Shown in pieces: positions 17,767 to 26,493 of a DNA stretch of 64,000 nt. The stretch's first letter is position 1. Each line of letters opens with the position of its first letter. The stretch is from Hansschlegelia quercus. Its GTDB lineage: Bacteria; Pseudomonadota; Alphaproteobacteria; Rhizobiales; Methylopilaceae. The stretch spans positions 62,001 to 126,000 of the forward strand of contig NZ_SIUB01000008.1 in assembly GCF_004310425.1 (NCBI RefSeq), read 5' to 3'. A program made the translations under genes and the position numbers. A model generated the notes under the pieces. It did no database searches. It saw only the letters and a list, made by a program, of their open reading frames with translations, and was not told the origin of the DNA.

Positions 17767-18534
17767 TCATGCCGCCGTGTAGCCGTTGTCGACGAAGAGT
17801 TGCGCGCCGTTGACGAAGCTCGCTTCGTCGCTCGCGAGGAACAGCGCCGCTTTCGCCACCTCCTCCGGCTCGCCGATGCGGCCCTGCTGAACGGCAAGCG
17901 CGGCGTCCGAGCAATCGACGCCATAGCGGATGAGGTCATCGACCTCGCGCAGGCCATGGGGCGTGCGGATGAAGCCGGGGCAGACCGCGTTGCAGCGGAT
18001 GTTCCGCTCGCGGAACTCGACAGCGATCGCGCGGGCGAACATGTGGCACGCGCCCTTGGTGGTGTCGTAAAGCACCTCCATCGGCGTGCCTGCGACCGCC
18101 GAGATCGAAGACGTGCAGACGATCGAGCCGCCGCCCGCGGCGATCATCTGCGGCAGCACCGCCTTCGTCATCAGGAACATCGAGCGCACATTGACGGCGT
18201 GCAGCCAGTCCCACTCCTCGACGGTGGTCTCAAGGAAGGGTTTCACCACCAGCGTGCCTGCGTGATTGAACAGCACCGTCACCGGGCCAAAGGCGGCGTT
18301 GGCGCCTTCGACCGCGCGGGCGACCGCCGCTTCGTCGGAAACGTCCGCGACGAAAGCCTGAGCGATTCCGCCCTCGCTGCGAATGAGGGCTGCGGTCTCC
18401 TCGGCCGCGGTGCCGTTGACGTCGACGATCGCGACATTCGCGCCCTCGGCCGCGAACAGCCGGCTCGACGCTCCGCCCATCCCCGTCGCGCCGCCGGAGA
18501 CGATCGCGACCTTGCCTGCAAGTCTTCCGGCCAT
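17767..18534 (-). CDS. Short-chain dehydrogenase/reductase
   Basis: A 255-residue classical SDR. The cofactor motif reads SGGATGMGGA (13-22), with Ser in place of the usual Thr, and D38 at the end of the second strand suggests NAD(H). The NAG-like motif is FNHAG (N90), and the catalytic residues are S142/S143, Y156 and K160 (YDTTK). The C-terminus FVNGAQLFVDNGYTAA is typical. The ATG at 18534 is used; a TTG six codons upstream is less likely. It converges on the DMGDH-like gene with 3 bases between stops, so it is a separate transcript. Substrate unknown. Confidence 0.85.
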   Translation of the reverse strand: MAGRLAGKVAIVSGGATGMGGASSRLFAAEGANVAIVDVNGTAAEETAALIRSEGGIAQAFVADVSDEAAVARAVEGANAAFGPVTVLFNHAGTLVVKPFLETTVEEWDWLHAVNVRSMFLMTKAVLPQMIAAGGGSIVCTSSISAVAGTPMEVLYDTTKGACHMFARAIAVEFRERNIRCNAVCPGFIRTPHGLREVDDLIRYGVDCSDAALAVQQGRIGEPEEVAKAALFLASDEASFVNGAQLFVDNGYTAA

Positions 18535-18550
18535 CGGAGCCCCCAAAACC

Positions 18551-18585
18551 AAAGAAGGGACGCGCCATGCTGGCGCGTCCCTTCT
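18551..18585 (-). terminator. Terminator downstream of typA
   Basis: A 14-bp perfect stem, AGAAGGGACGCGCC on the minus strand (18585-18572) pairing with GGCGCGTCCCTTCT (18566-18553), with a 5-base loop, followed by TTGGTTTTG. It ends the typA transcript about 55 bases after its stop and overlaps the upstream region of the SDR gene on the same strand. Confidence 0.75.
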
Positions 18586-18639
18586 GGTTTAGGGAAAACA
18601 GCGGCCGAGAGGAACGGAGCCTCTCGTCACAGCCTCAAA

Positions 18640-20469
18640 TCAAGCGACTTCGACTTCGGCCTTGCGGCTGTCGCGCTTGCGGGCGTTCGGGTCGAGCAGG
18701 CGCTTGCGCAGGCGGATCGACTTCGGGGTCACCTCGACCAGTTCGTCGTCCTGGATCCACGCCAAGGATCGCTCCAGCGTCATGCGGATCGGCGGCGTCA
18801 GGCGGACTGCCTCGTCCTTGGACTGGGTGCGGATGTTGGTGAGCTTCTTGCCCTTGAGGACGTTGACCTCGAGGTCGTTGTCGCGGCTGTGGATGCCGAT
18901 CAGCATACCCTGATAGACCTTCCAGCCCGGCTCGATGATCATCGGGCCGCGGTCCTCGAGGTTCCACAGCGCATAGGCCACCGCCTCGCCCGGTTCGTTC
19001 GCGATCAGCACGCCGTTGTTGCGGCCGGCGATCTCGCCCTTGTAGGGGCCATAGGCGTGGAACAGGCGGTTCATGATCGCCGTGCCCTTGGTGTCCGTCA
19101 GCAGCTCGCCCTGATAGCCGATCAGGCCACGGGTCGGAGCGTGGAACAACAGGCGGAGGCGGTTGCCGCCCGAGGGACGCATCTCCAGCATGTCGGCCTT
19201 GCGCTCCGACATCTTCTGCACGACGACGCCGGAATGCTCCTCGTCGACGTCGATCACCACCTCTTCGATCGGCTCGACGATGTCGCCGGTCTCGGGGTCG
19301 CGCTGCAGCACGACGCGCGGACGCGAGACGCCGAGCTCGAAGCCTTCGCGACGCATCTGCTCGATCAGGATCGCGAGCTGGAGTTCGCCGCGGCCGGAGA
19401 CGATGAAGCTGTCCTTGTCGGCGGCCTCCTCGACCTTCAACGCGACGTTGCCCTCGGCCTCCTTGAGCAGGCGGTCGCGGATGACGCGGCTGGTGACCTT
19501 GTCGCCTTCGGTGCCGGCGAGTGGGCTGTCGTTGACGAGGAAGCTCATCGAGACGGTCGGCGGGTCGATCGGCTGCGCCTGAATCGGCTCGGTGACCTGC
19601 GGATCGCAGAACGTATCGGCGACCGAGGCCTTCACGAGGCCCGCGATCGACACGATGTCGCCGGCCTCGCCGACCTCGATCGGCTGCCGCTCGATGCCGC
19701 GGAAGGCGAGGATCTTGGAGACGCGGCCGTTCTCGACGACCTGGCCGTCGCGCGACAGCACCTTGACGGTCTGGTTCGGCCTGACGGTGCCGGAGATGAT
19801 GCGGCCGGTGATGATGCGGCCGAGGAACTGGTTCGCCTCGAGCAGCGTGCCCAGCATCCGGAAGGGACCCTCTTCGGTCTTCGCTTCCGGGACATGCTTG
19901 AGGACGAGCTCGAACAGCGGGGCGAGGCCCTGATCCTTCGGGCCTTCCGGCGTTGCGGCGAGCCAGCCGTCGCGGCCGGAGCCGTAGAGGATCGGGAAGT
20001 CGAGCTGCTCGTCGGTGGCGTCGAGCGCCGCGAACAGGTCGAACACCTCGTTGATGACTTCGGAGGCGCGAGCGTCCGGCCGATCGACCTTGTTGACGGC
20101 GACGATCGGCTTGAGGCCGATCTTCAGCGCCTTGGAGACCACGAACTTGGTCTGCGGCATCGGGCCTTCGGCGGCGTCCACGAGCACGATCACGCCGTCG
20201 ACCATCGAGAGGATGCGCTCGACCTCGCCGCCGAAATCGGCGTGGCCCGGCGTGTCGACGATGTTGATGCGGGTGTCCTTCCACACGATCGACGTGGCCT
20301 TCGCCAGGATCGTGATCCCGCGCTCCTTCTCGAGGTCGTTCGAGTCCATCACGCGCTCGGCGACGCGCTGGTTGTCACGGAACGAGCCGGACTGGGAGAG
20401 CATCTTGTCGACGAGCGTGGTCTTGCCGTGGTCGACGTGCGCGATGATCGCGATATTGTGGAGCTTCAT
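18640..20469 (-). CDS. typA: Translational GTPase TypA/BipA
   Basis: A 609-residue ribosome-binding GTPase related to EF-G and LepA that assists 50S assembly and stress or low-temperature growth. G1 is AHVDHGKTT (10-18), followed by the switch II motif DTPGHADFGG and G4 NKVDRP. Domains II, III and V and the TypA-specific C-terminal domain follow, ending in a Lys/Arg-rich tail. The length is standard. The gene is monocistronic by appearance, with its own terminator at 18551-18585, and it lies downstream of argG with a terminator between them. Confidence 0.97.
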   Translation of the reverse strand: MKLHNIAIIAHVDHGKTTLVDKMLSQSGSFRDNQRVAERVMDSNDLEKERGITILAKATSIVWKDTRINIVDTPGHADFGGEVERILSMVDGVIVLVDAAEGPMPQTKFVVSKALKIGLKPIVAVNKVDRPDARASEVINEVFDLFAALDATDEQLDFPILYGSGRDGWLAATPEGPKDQGLAPLFELVLKHVPEAKTEEGPFRMLGTLLEANQFLGRIITGRIISGTVRPNQTVKVLSRDGQVVENGRVSKILAFRGIERQPIEVGEAGDIVSIAGLVKASVADTFCDPQVTEPIQAQPIDPPTVSMSFLVNDSPLAGTEGDKVTSRVIRDRLLKEAEGNVALKVEEAADKDSFIVSGRGELQLAILIEQMRREGFELGVSRPRVVLQRDPETGDIVEPIEEVVIDVDEEHSGVVVQKMSERKADMLEMRPSGGNRLRLLFHAPTRGLIGYQGELLTDTKGTAIMNRLFHAYGPYKGEIAGRNNGVLIANEPGEAVAYALWNLEDRGPMIIEPGWKVYQGMLIGIHSRDNDLEVNVLKGKKLTNIRTQSKDEAVRLTPPIRMTLERSLAWIQDDELVEVTPKSIRLRKRLLDPNARKRDSRKAEVEVA

Positions 20470-20561
20470 AGGGTCTCGCTTCAGAACCGCGCGCGCGGCT
20501 CCGCCTGTCGCTTAAATCTCTCGTGTGCGGCGCACACATGCGCGAAAAGCGCTCGAAACGC

Positions 20562-20593
20562 AAGGGCGCGCGGGTTGCCGCCCGCGCGCCCTT
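20562..20593 (-). terminator. Hairpin downstream of argG
   Basis: On the minus strand a strong GC stem (AAGGGCGCGCGGG at 20593-20581 pairing with CCCGCGCGCCCTT at 20574-20562, small loop) follows the argG stop by about 29 bases and runs into TGCGTTTCG. The U tract is poor, so termination strength is uncertain. Confidence 0.6.
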
Positions 20594-20621
20594 CCGAAGT
20601 TCTTCGCCAGAGCGATGAGCG

Positions 20622-21854
20622 TCAGCCGTTCCGGCGTCTGCGCGCCCCGAGCGTTCTGAGCCGGAGCGCGTTCAGCTTGATGAAGCCGGCGGCGTCACGG
20701 TGGTCGTAGGCGACCGCGCCGTCCTCGAAGGTCACGAGCTCCTGGTCGTAGAGCGAGTTCGGGCTCTCGCGCCCGACGACGATCACGTTGCCCTTGTAGA
20801 GCTTCAGCCGCACGCGGCCGGAGACCTCGCTCTGCGAAAAGTCGATCGCAGCCTGCAGCATCTCGCGCTCCGGCGCGAACCAGAAGCCGTTGTAGATGAG
20901 CTCCGCGTAGCGCGGCATCAGCTCGTCCTTGAGGTGCGCTGCACCGCGGTCGAGGGTGATGGATTCGATTGCGCGGTGCGCTGCGAGCAGAATCGTGCCG
21001 CCGGGCGTCTCGTACACGCCGCGCGACTTCATGCCGACGAAGCGGTTCTCGACGAGGTCGAGGCGGCCGATGCCGTTGGCGCGGCCGAGTTCGTTGAGCC
21101 TGGTCAGGATCGTGGCCGGCGACATCGCCTCGCCGTCGATCGCGACCGCGTCGCCCTTTTCGAAGTCGATCGACATCAGCGTCGGCGTATCGGGCGCGTC
21201 CTCCGGCGCGATGGTGCGCATGTGGACGTCTTCCGGCGCCGCCAGGCTCGGATCCTCGAGCACTTTCCCTTCCGAGGAGGAGTGCAACAGGTTGGCGTCG
21301 ACCGAGAACGGCGCCTCGCCGCGCTTGTCCTTCGAGATCGGGATCTGGTGCATCTCGGCGAATTCGATGAGCTTTGTGCGCGAGGTCAGGTCCCACTCGC
21401 GCCATGGCGCGATGACGGTGACGTCGGGCTCGAGCGCGTAATAAGCGAGTTCGAAGCGGACCTGGTCGTTGCCCTTGCCGGTCGCGCCGTGACACACGGC
21501 GTCAGCGCCGGTCGCGCGAAGAATCTCGATCTGGCGCTTGGCGATCAGCGGCCGGGCGATCGAGGTGCCGAGCAGGTATTGGCCCTCATAGACCGCGTTC
21601 GCGCGGAACATCGGGAAGACGAAGTCGCGGACGAACTCCTCGCGCAGGTCGTCGACGAAGATGTTGTCCGGCTTGACGCCCAGCAGCTCCGCCTTCTTGC
21701 GCGCGGGCTCCAGCTCCTCGCCCTGGCCGAGATCGGCGGTGAAGGTCACGACCTCGCAGCGGTAGGTCGTCTGCAGCCACTTCAGGATGACCGAGGTGTC
21801 GAGGCCGCCGGAATAGGCGAGCACGACCTTCTTGGGCGATTTCTGTTCGGTCAT
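20622..21854 (-). CDS. argG: Argininosuccinate synthase
   Basis: ArgG condenses citrulline and aspartate using ATP in the penultimate step of arginine synthesis. The 410-residue protein has the PP-loop AYSGGLDTS (13-21), the conserved [25 protein letters not shown] and [15 protein letters not shown] segments, and the GVYETPGG motif. Length is normal apart from an Arg-rich C-terminal tail (RRRR). ATG at 21854. The gene is alone on this strand, with a hairpin behind it and the divergent HAD-family gene about 200 bp in front. Confidence 0.97.
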   Translation of the reverse strand: MTEQKSPKKVVLAYSGGLDTSVILKWLQTTYRCEVVTFTADLGQGEELEPARKKAELLGVKPDNIFVDDLREEFVRDFVFPMFRANAVYEGQYLLGTSIARPLIAKRQIEILRATGADAVCHGATGKGNDQVRFELAYYALEPDVTVIAPWREWDLTSRTKLIEFAEMHQIPISKDKRGEAPFSVDANLLHSSSEGKVLEDPSLAAPEDVHMRTIAPEDAPDTPTLMSIDFEKGDAVAIDGEAMSPATILTRLNELGRANGIGRLDLVENRFVGMKSRGVYETPGGTILLAAHRAIESITLDRGAAHLKDELMPRYAELIYNGFWFAPEREMLQAAIDFSQSEVSGRVRLKLYKGNVIVVGRESPNSLYDQELVTFEDGAVAYDHRDAAGFIKLNALRLRTLGARRRRNG

Positions 21855-22054
21855 CTGGGGCTTTGTCCGGCGGTCTGAGAGGCGCGGCGCACTCTAGTCA
21901 GGCTTGGCCGAGGCGCAAGCCTCGGCGGCGTTGGAGGCTGCGGCGTTATCGGCCTTGGAAACGCCACCGGAGCGCGCAACAACTTATCCGTCATAACCTG
22001 AGGATTAGACTCCGCCGTAGACCCGTTTCAGCGATCGACGCGCGACAAGACGAG

Positions 22055-22816
22055 ATGAACCGCATTCCAGATCCCCAGTCGTTCGCCGTCCTGAAAGAAC
22101 ATGCGCGGATCGCGGAGGCGAAAGGGTTCGACCATGTCGACACCTGGGTGTTCGATCTCGACAACACGCTTTATCCGGCGTCGTCGCGCCTGTTCGACCA
22201 GATCGACGACCGCATCACCACCTATGTCGCGCACCGCTACGGCACGGACGGACTCAGCGCGCGGGCGCTGCAGAAATATTACTACAGGCGCTACGGCACG
22301 ACACTGAAAGGCCTGATGGCGGAGGACGGGCTCGACCCCGACGAGTTCCTCGCCTTCGTGCACGACATCGACCACTCAGTGCTGGCGCCCGCGCCGGACC
22401 TTGTGGCGGCGATCGCGCGGCTGCCCGGCCGGCGCTTCGTGCTGACGAACGGGTCGCGCCGGCACGCCGAAAACGTCATCGCGCGGCTCGGCGCAAGCGC
22501 GCTGTTCGAGGACATCTTCGACATCGCGGCCTCGAAGTTCGTGCCCAAGCCCGAGGCTGCGGCCTACGACGCCTTCCTCAAGCTGCACGACATCGAGCCG
22601 GGAAAGGCCGCGATGTTCGAGGATTTGGGCAAGAACCTCGTTGTCCCTCATGCGCTCGGGATGCGCACCGTGCTGATCGTGCCGCCGGAAGGTTCACCCG
22701 ACGCGCTCGACCGCCTCACGGCGCTCGACGACGCCTCCCCTGCCCCGCATGTCGACCACATGACCGACGACCTCACGGGCTTCCTGACGGGGATCGCGAT
22801 CGTTTCGGAGGAGTGA
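22055..22816 (+). CDS. HAD-family pyrimidine 5'-nucleotidase-like phosphatase
   Basis: A 253-residue HAD hydrolase. The catalytic motif is FDLDNTLYP with nucleophile D34 and acid/base D36; motif II is VLTNGSRRHA and motif IV is FEDLGKNL. The wording of motif I with the adjacent LFDQIDDRI is characteristic of the pyrimidine 5'-nucleotidase (SDT1/YjjG-related) group, which dephosphorylates UMP/CMP or aberrant nucleotides. The ATG at 22055 is chosen over a far upstream in-frame start because the family begins near here. An extra 30 or so residues precede the HAD core. Exact substrate unproven. Confidence 0.85.
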   Translation: MNRIPDPQSFAVLKEHARIAEAKGFDHVDTWVFDLDNTLYPASSRLFDQIDDRITTYVAHRYGTDGLSARALQKYYYRRYGTTLKGLMAEDGLDPDEFLAFVHDIDHSVLAPAPDLVAAIARLPGRRFVLTNGSRRHAENVIARLGASALFEDIFDIAASKFVPKPEAAAYDAFLKLHDIEPGKAAMFEDLGKNLVVPHALGMRTVLIVPPEGSPDALDRLTALDDASPAPHVDHMTDDLTGFLTGIAIVSEE

Positions 22817-22834
22817 AGCGTCGCAGTGCTGCGT

Positions 22835-22935
22835 GCTTCGAGACGCCTCGCAAAGCGAGGCTCCTCAGCATGAGGACCGTGGAGCGCCTCAAACCCTCCT
22901 CATGCTGAGGAGGCCGCACGACGGCGTCTCGAAGC
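22835..22935. repeat. Dispersed palindromic repeat, family 2
   Basis: The gap between the HAD gene and bioZ holds a nested palindrome: outer arms GCTTCGAGACGCC (22835-22847) and GGCGTCTCGAAGC (22923-22935), a perfect 13-bp match, enclosing TCGCAAAGCGA and the inner arms CTCCTCAGCATGAGG and CCTCATGCTGAGGAG. This is the form of an intergenic repeat often seen in Hyphomicrobiales genomes. It may act as a bidirectional terminator between the two convergent genes. Confidence 0.8.
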
Positions 22936-22952
22936 GCGTAAGCCCTCGCCGC

Positions 22953-23936
22953 TCAAGTCCGGAACACCACGGCCCCGCCGACGAGGCCTGCGCCCGCCGC
23001 CGCGAGCAGCAGAGTTTCGCCCCGGGCTATCGGACGCGCCTCATGGCTGATGCTCAGGCTCAGCGGGATCGTGGCTGCGGAGGAGTTGCCGTAATCGGCG
23101 ACCGTCGAGACCGTCGCCTCCTCCCGCACGCCGACCTTGCGACCGACCGCTGCGAAGATGCGCGCGTTGGCCTGATGCGGCACGAAGCGGTCGATCGCCT
23201 CGGGCGCCACGCCAGCCTCGCCGAGCGCTTCGAGCGAGCAATCGGCCATCAGCCGGACGGCCTCCGTGAACAGGCCGCGGCCGTCCGCGATCGTCATCAG
23301 CGTTTCGGCGGTCTCCACGTCCGCGCCAAATGGCCGGCTGCTGCCGCCCACAGAGATGCCGACGAGGCCGTAGCCGGCGCCGTCGGACGCGAGCGACTGG
23401 CCGATGACGCCGCGGCCTTCCTGAGCCGGTCCGAGCAGAACGGCGCCCGCGGCGTCAGCGAATAGGACCGAACTCGCCCGCTCCGCCGGATTGATGCGCC
23501 GGCTCAATAAATTCGCGGCGATGACTAGGACCGGTCTGCCCGTCGCGCGGACCTGCGCATCGGCCAGCGTCAGCGCATAGAGGAAGCCCGCACAGGCCCC
23601 GGCCATGTCGATGGCGCCGGCCTTCGTCAGCCGAAGCCTATGCGCGACCAACGGACCGGAGGGCGGCAACGGCTGGTCTGGGGTCGAGGTCGCGAGCAGC
23701 AGCAGGCAGACCTCGCTTCGGTCGATCCCGGCGGCGCTCAGCGCGCGTTCGCCAGCCTCCGCAGCAAGGCCGGACAGCGTCTCGCCGTCGACCGCCCAGC
23801 GCCGTTCGCGCACGCCGGTGCGGCGCTCGATCCAGCCGGGATCGAGGCCGAGCCGCTGCTCGATCTCGGCGTTCAGCACACGGAGCGCAGGCGCGGCATG
23901 ACCAAGGCCGAGGATCTGTGTTCCCGCGGCCTTCAT
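22953..23936 (-). CDS. bioZ: Beta-ketoacyl-ACP synthase III of the BioZ type
   Basis: A 327-residue FabH-like condensing enzyme with the full Cys-His-Asn triad: C115 ([12 protein letters not shown]), H254 ([10 protein letters not shown]) and N284 ([12 protein letters not shown]). Its ATG overlaps the bioA stop by four bases (ATGA), so it is almost certainly BioZ, which in Agrobacterium, Brucella and Mesorhizobium extends glutaryl-CoA/ACP with malonyl-ACP toward pimeloyl-ACP and so replaces BioC-BioH. A general fatty-acid FabH is the alternative, but the linkage to bioA argues against it. The reading frame continues upstream into bioA as a shadow. A palindromic repeat lies just after the stop. 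Confidence 0.85.
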   Translation of the reverse strand: MKAAGTQILGLGHAAPALRVLNAEIEQRLGLDPGWIERRTGVRERRWAVDGETLSGLAAEAGERALSAAGIDRSEVCLLLLATSTPDQPLPPSGPLVAHRLRLTKAGAIDMAGACAGFLYALTLADAQVRATGRPVLVIAANLLSRRINPAERASSVLFADAAGAVLLGPAQEGRGVIGQSLASDGAGYGLVGISVGGSSRPFGADVETAETLMTIADGRGLFTEAVRLMADCSLEALGEAGVAPEAIDRFVPHQANARIFAAVGRKVGVREEATVSTVADYGNSSAATIPLSLSISHEARPIARGETLLLAAAGAGLVGGAVVFRT

Positions 23937-25201
23937 CGCGCGATCCCGAGCACGTCCGGCGCTTCGGCGATGGCGTCGTAAAGACTGTCGAGCTCCGCAT
24001 CCGTCACGCAGTAAGGCGGCATGAGGTAGATGACGTCGCCGAGCGGACGGACCAGCAGGCCGTGCGACAGGAAGAAGGCGCGCAAGCGCGGGCCGACTTC
24101 CGCGAGATAGCCTGCGTCCGGAACGGCGAGATCGACGGCGGCGATCGTTCCGGACGTCCGCGCGTTGCGGAACCGCGGGTCGCCCTCGAAACGCGCGATG
24201 CGCGCGGCCTGGGCGCTGGACAGCGCAGCGACCCGCTCCGCGACCGGCTCGTCGCGCCACACGCCGACATTTGCGACCGCCGCGGCGCAGGCGATCGGGT
24301 TCGCGGTGAACGAGGAAGAGTGGAAGAAGGTCTTTGTCCGGTCGGGCGAGTAGTGCGCCTCGAAGATTTCGGCGGTGGCGAGCGTCGCCGCGAGCGGCAC
24401 CGCGCCGCCGGTGAGGCCCTTCGAGGTGCAGAGGATGTCCGGCGTGACGCCGGCCTGCTCGCAGGCGAACAGGGTTCCCGTGCGGCCCCAGCCGGTCATC
24501 ACCTCGTCGGCGACGAACAACGCGCCTGTGTCACGGACGATGCGCCTCATCTCGGCGAGCGTCTCCGGGCCGTACATCTTCATGCCCCCGGCGCCGAGGA
24601 TGAGCGGCTCGACGATGAAGGCCGCGAGGTCTCCGCGCCCGCCGGCGGCCTCCAGCGCGTCGAGCGTCGCCTGCTCGGCGCCGGGCGCCGGAAACGGGAT
24701 GCGCTCGACCTCGAACAGCAGCGGCGCGTAAGGCGCGTTGAACACGCCGCGCTCGCCGACGCTCATCGCGCCGATCGTGTCGCCGTGATAGCCGCCTTCG
24801 AGCACGGCGACGCGCGTGCGCTCCTCGCCGCGGTTGGCGAAGAAGCCCAGCGCCATCTTCAGCCCGACCTCGACCGCGGTCGATCCGGAATCCGACAGGA
24901 AGACGTGCGCCAGTCCCTCCGGCGCGAGCGCGACAAGCTCGCGCGCCAGCCGCTCCGCCGGCTCGTGGGTCAGCCCTGCGAAGATGATCTGGTCGAGCGT
25001 TCCCGCGGCCTCCGCGATCGCAGCCATAATCTTGGGCTGGCGATGACCATGCGTCGTCACCCACCAGGACGAGATCGCGTCGAGGATCTTCTCGCCGCTC
25101 TCGGTTTCCAGCCACGCGTTTTCGGCCCGCACGATCTTCGGCGGCGCGGGTTCCAGAGCATGTTGGGTGAAGGGCCGCCACAGCGGCGAGGTCGGGGTCA
25201 T
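23933..25201 (-). CDS. bioA: Adenosylmethionine-8-amino-7-oxononanoate aminotransferase
   Basis: BioA uses SAM as amino donor to make 7,8-diaminopelargonate in biotin synthesis. The 422-residue class-III aminotransferase has the substrate-site segment [10 protein letters not shown] at the N-terminus and [10 protein letters not shown], the PLP-phosphate loop [14 protein letters not shown]232 ([12 protein letters not shown]) and the PLP Lys K261 (CTSKGLTGG). The ATG at 25201 is chosen because the family starts just before SPLW; a longer in-frame reading runs to 25324. It is coupled to bioZ; bioB, bioF and bioD are not in this window. Divergent from the quinone oxidoreductase gene. Confidence 0.93.
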   Translation of the reverse strand: MTPTSPLWRPFTQHALEPAPPKIVRAENAWLETESGEKILDAISSWWVTTHGHRQPKIMAAIAEAAGTLDQIIFAGLTHEPAERLARELVALAPEGLAHVFLSDSGSTAVEVGLKMALGFFANRGEERTRVAVLEGGYHGDTIGAMSVGERGVFNAPYAPLLFEVERIPFPAPGAEQATLDALEAAGGRGDLAAFIVEPLILGAGGMKMYGPETLAEMRRIVRDTGALFVADEVMTGWGRTGTLFACEQAGVTPDILCTSKGLTGGAVPLAATLATAEIFEAHYSPDRTKTFFHSSSFTANPIACAAAVANVGVWRDEPVAERVAALSSAQAARIARFEGDPRFRNARTSGTIAAVDLAVPDAGYLAEVGPRLRAFFLSHGLLVRPLGDVIYLMPPYCVTDAELDSLYDAIAEAPDVLGIAR

Positions 25202-25340
25202 CGCAGGTCGGCGGCTTGGGGACGGCCGCGAGCCATAGCCCCTCCGGCTCAGGAAGGAAACGTCCCGGCGCTTGCCGCGGGCGTCCGGCCGCGCCAAACC
25301 GTGACGTCGCATGATTTGAAGCACTCAGGGTGAGCAGCCG

Positions 25341-26345
25341 ATGGCCGATCTGCCAAGCGAGATGACCTTTATCCGCGCCGACGGCGACGGAGGCCCCGAG
25401 GTGCTGAAAGCCGCCAGGGGTCCGCTCCCGCAGCCCGCGGAAGGCGAGGTGCTGATCGAGGTGGTCGCCGCCGGCGTGAACCGCCCCGACGTCATGCAGC
25501 GCAAGGGCATGTATCCCCCGCCTCCCGGCGCGCCGGAGACGCTCGGGATGGAGGCCTCGGGCCGGGTCGTGGCGCTCGGCGCCGGCGTTTCGACGCTGAA
25601 GGTTGGCGACGAGGTCTGCGCGCTGTTCTCCGGCGGCGGCTACGCCGAATATGTCTGCGCCCCGGCCGTGACCTGCCTGCCTGCGCCGGACGGCGTCTCG
25701 CTCGTTGACGCCGGCGGCCTGCCCGAAACCTTCTTCACCGTCTGGACCAACGTGTTCGAGCGCGCTGGGCTCGCCGAGGGCCAGTCCTTCCTCGTCCATG
25801 GCGGCACGTCCGGCATCGGCACCACCGCGATCCAGCTCGCGGTCGCGCGCGGCGCGACGGTCTACGCCACCGCCGGCGGGGCGGAGAAGGCCGCGTTCTG
25901 CGAAAAGCTCGGTGCCAAGCGCGGCATCGACTACCGCTCGGAGGACTTTCGCGCCGTGCTGAAGGAGGAGACCGGGGGCAAGGGCGTCAACGTCATCCTC
26001 GACATGGTCGGCGGCGAATACACCGACAAGAACCTGAAGTCGCTCGCGGTCGAGGGCGTGCTGGTCCAGATCGCCTTCATGCAGGGGCCGAAGGTGCAGA
26101 TCGACCTCACGCCGATCATGCTGAAGCGCCTCAACCTCACCGGCTCGACGCTGCGTTCGCGGACCAATCTTCAGAAGGGAATGATTGCGGCGGCGCTGAA
26201 GAAGGAGGTCTGGCCGATCATCGCTGCGGGCAAGGCGAAGCCGATCATCCACAAGACGTTTCCGCTGGAGCAGGCGGCGGAGGCCCACCGGCTGATGGAG
26301 GAAAGCTCCCACATGGGAAAGATCCTGCTGACGACGGGGAAGTAG
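25341..26345 (+). CDS. NAD(P)H quinone oxidoreductase, PIG3/zinc-less MDR family
   Basis: A 334-residue medium-chain reductase without the zinc ligands of alcohol dehydrogenases. It has GVNRPDVMQRKGMYPPPPGAP, typical of the PIG3-type quinone reductase group (TIGR02824), GLPETFFTVWTNVF, and the NADPH-binding VHGGTSGIGTTAIQLA followed by the conserved SGS-type continuation. Members reduce quinones by one electron or handle reactive enones. ATG at 25341 with GGTGAG upstream. It stands alone, divergent from bioA and 148 bp before the NAGGN operon. Confidence 0.9.
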   Translation: MADLPSEMTFIRADGDGGPEVLKAARGPLPQPAEGEVLIEVVAAGVNRPDVMQRKGMYPPPPGAPETLGMEASGRVVALGAGVSTLKVGDEVCALFSGGGYAEYVCAPAVTCLPAPDGVSLVDAGGLPETFFTVWTNVFERAGLAEGQSFLVHGGTSGIGTTAIQLAVARGATVYATAGGAEKAAFCEKLGAKRGIDYRSEDFRAVLKEETGGKGVNVILDMVGGEYTDKNLKSLAVEGVLVQIAFMQGPKVQIDLTPIMLKRLNLTGSTLRSRTNLQKGMIAAALKKEVWPIIAAGKAKPIIHKTFPLEQAAEAHRLMEESSHMGKILLTTGK

Positions 26346-26493
26346 ACGCTCTTAACCCTCCTCGCGCCGAAGGCCTGGGGAGGGACAGGAGGCGCCCACT
26401 CTTTGGGCCGCCTCCGCCCCCGCTTCGGACTCGCCTTTTCCCCGCATCGCCATACCTCCGCACGCAAACCCCAGAAGTGCGGACGTCTGAAGA

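Noticed and set aside
17800-20709. 969-codon open frame on the plus strand opposite the SDR and typA
   Set aside because: It is antisense to two well-supported genes, is rich in Arg/Asp/His/Val as expected of a mirror frame in high-GC DNA, and has no recognisable domain.
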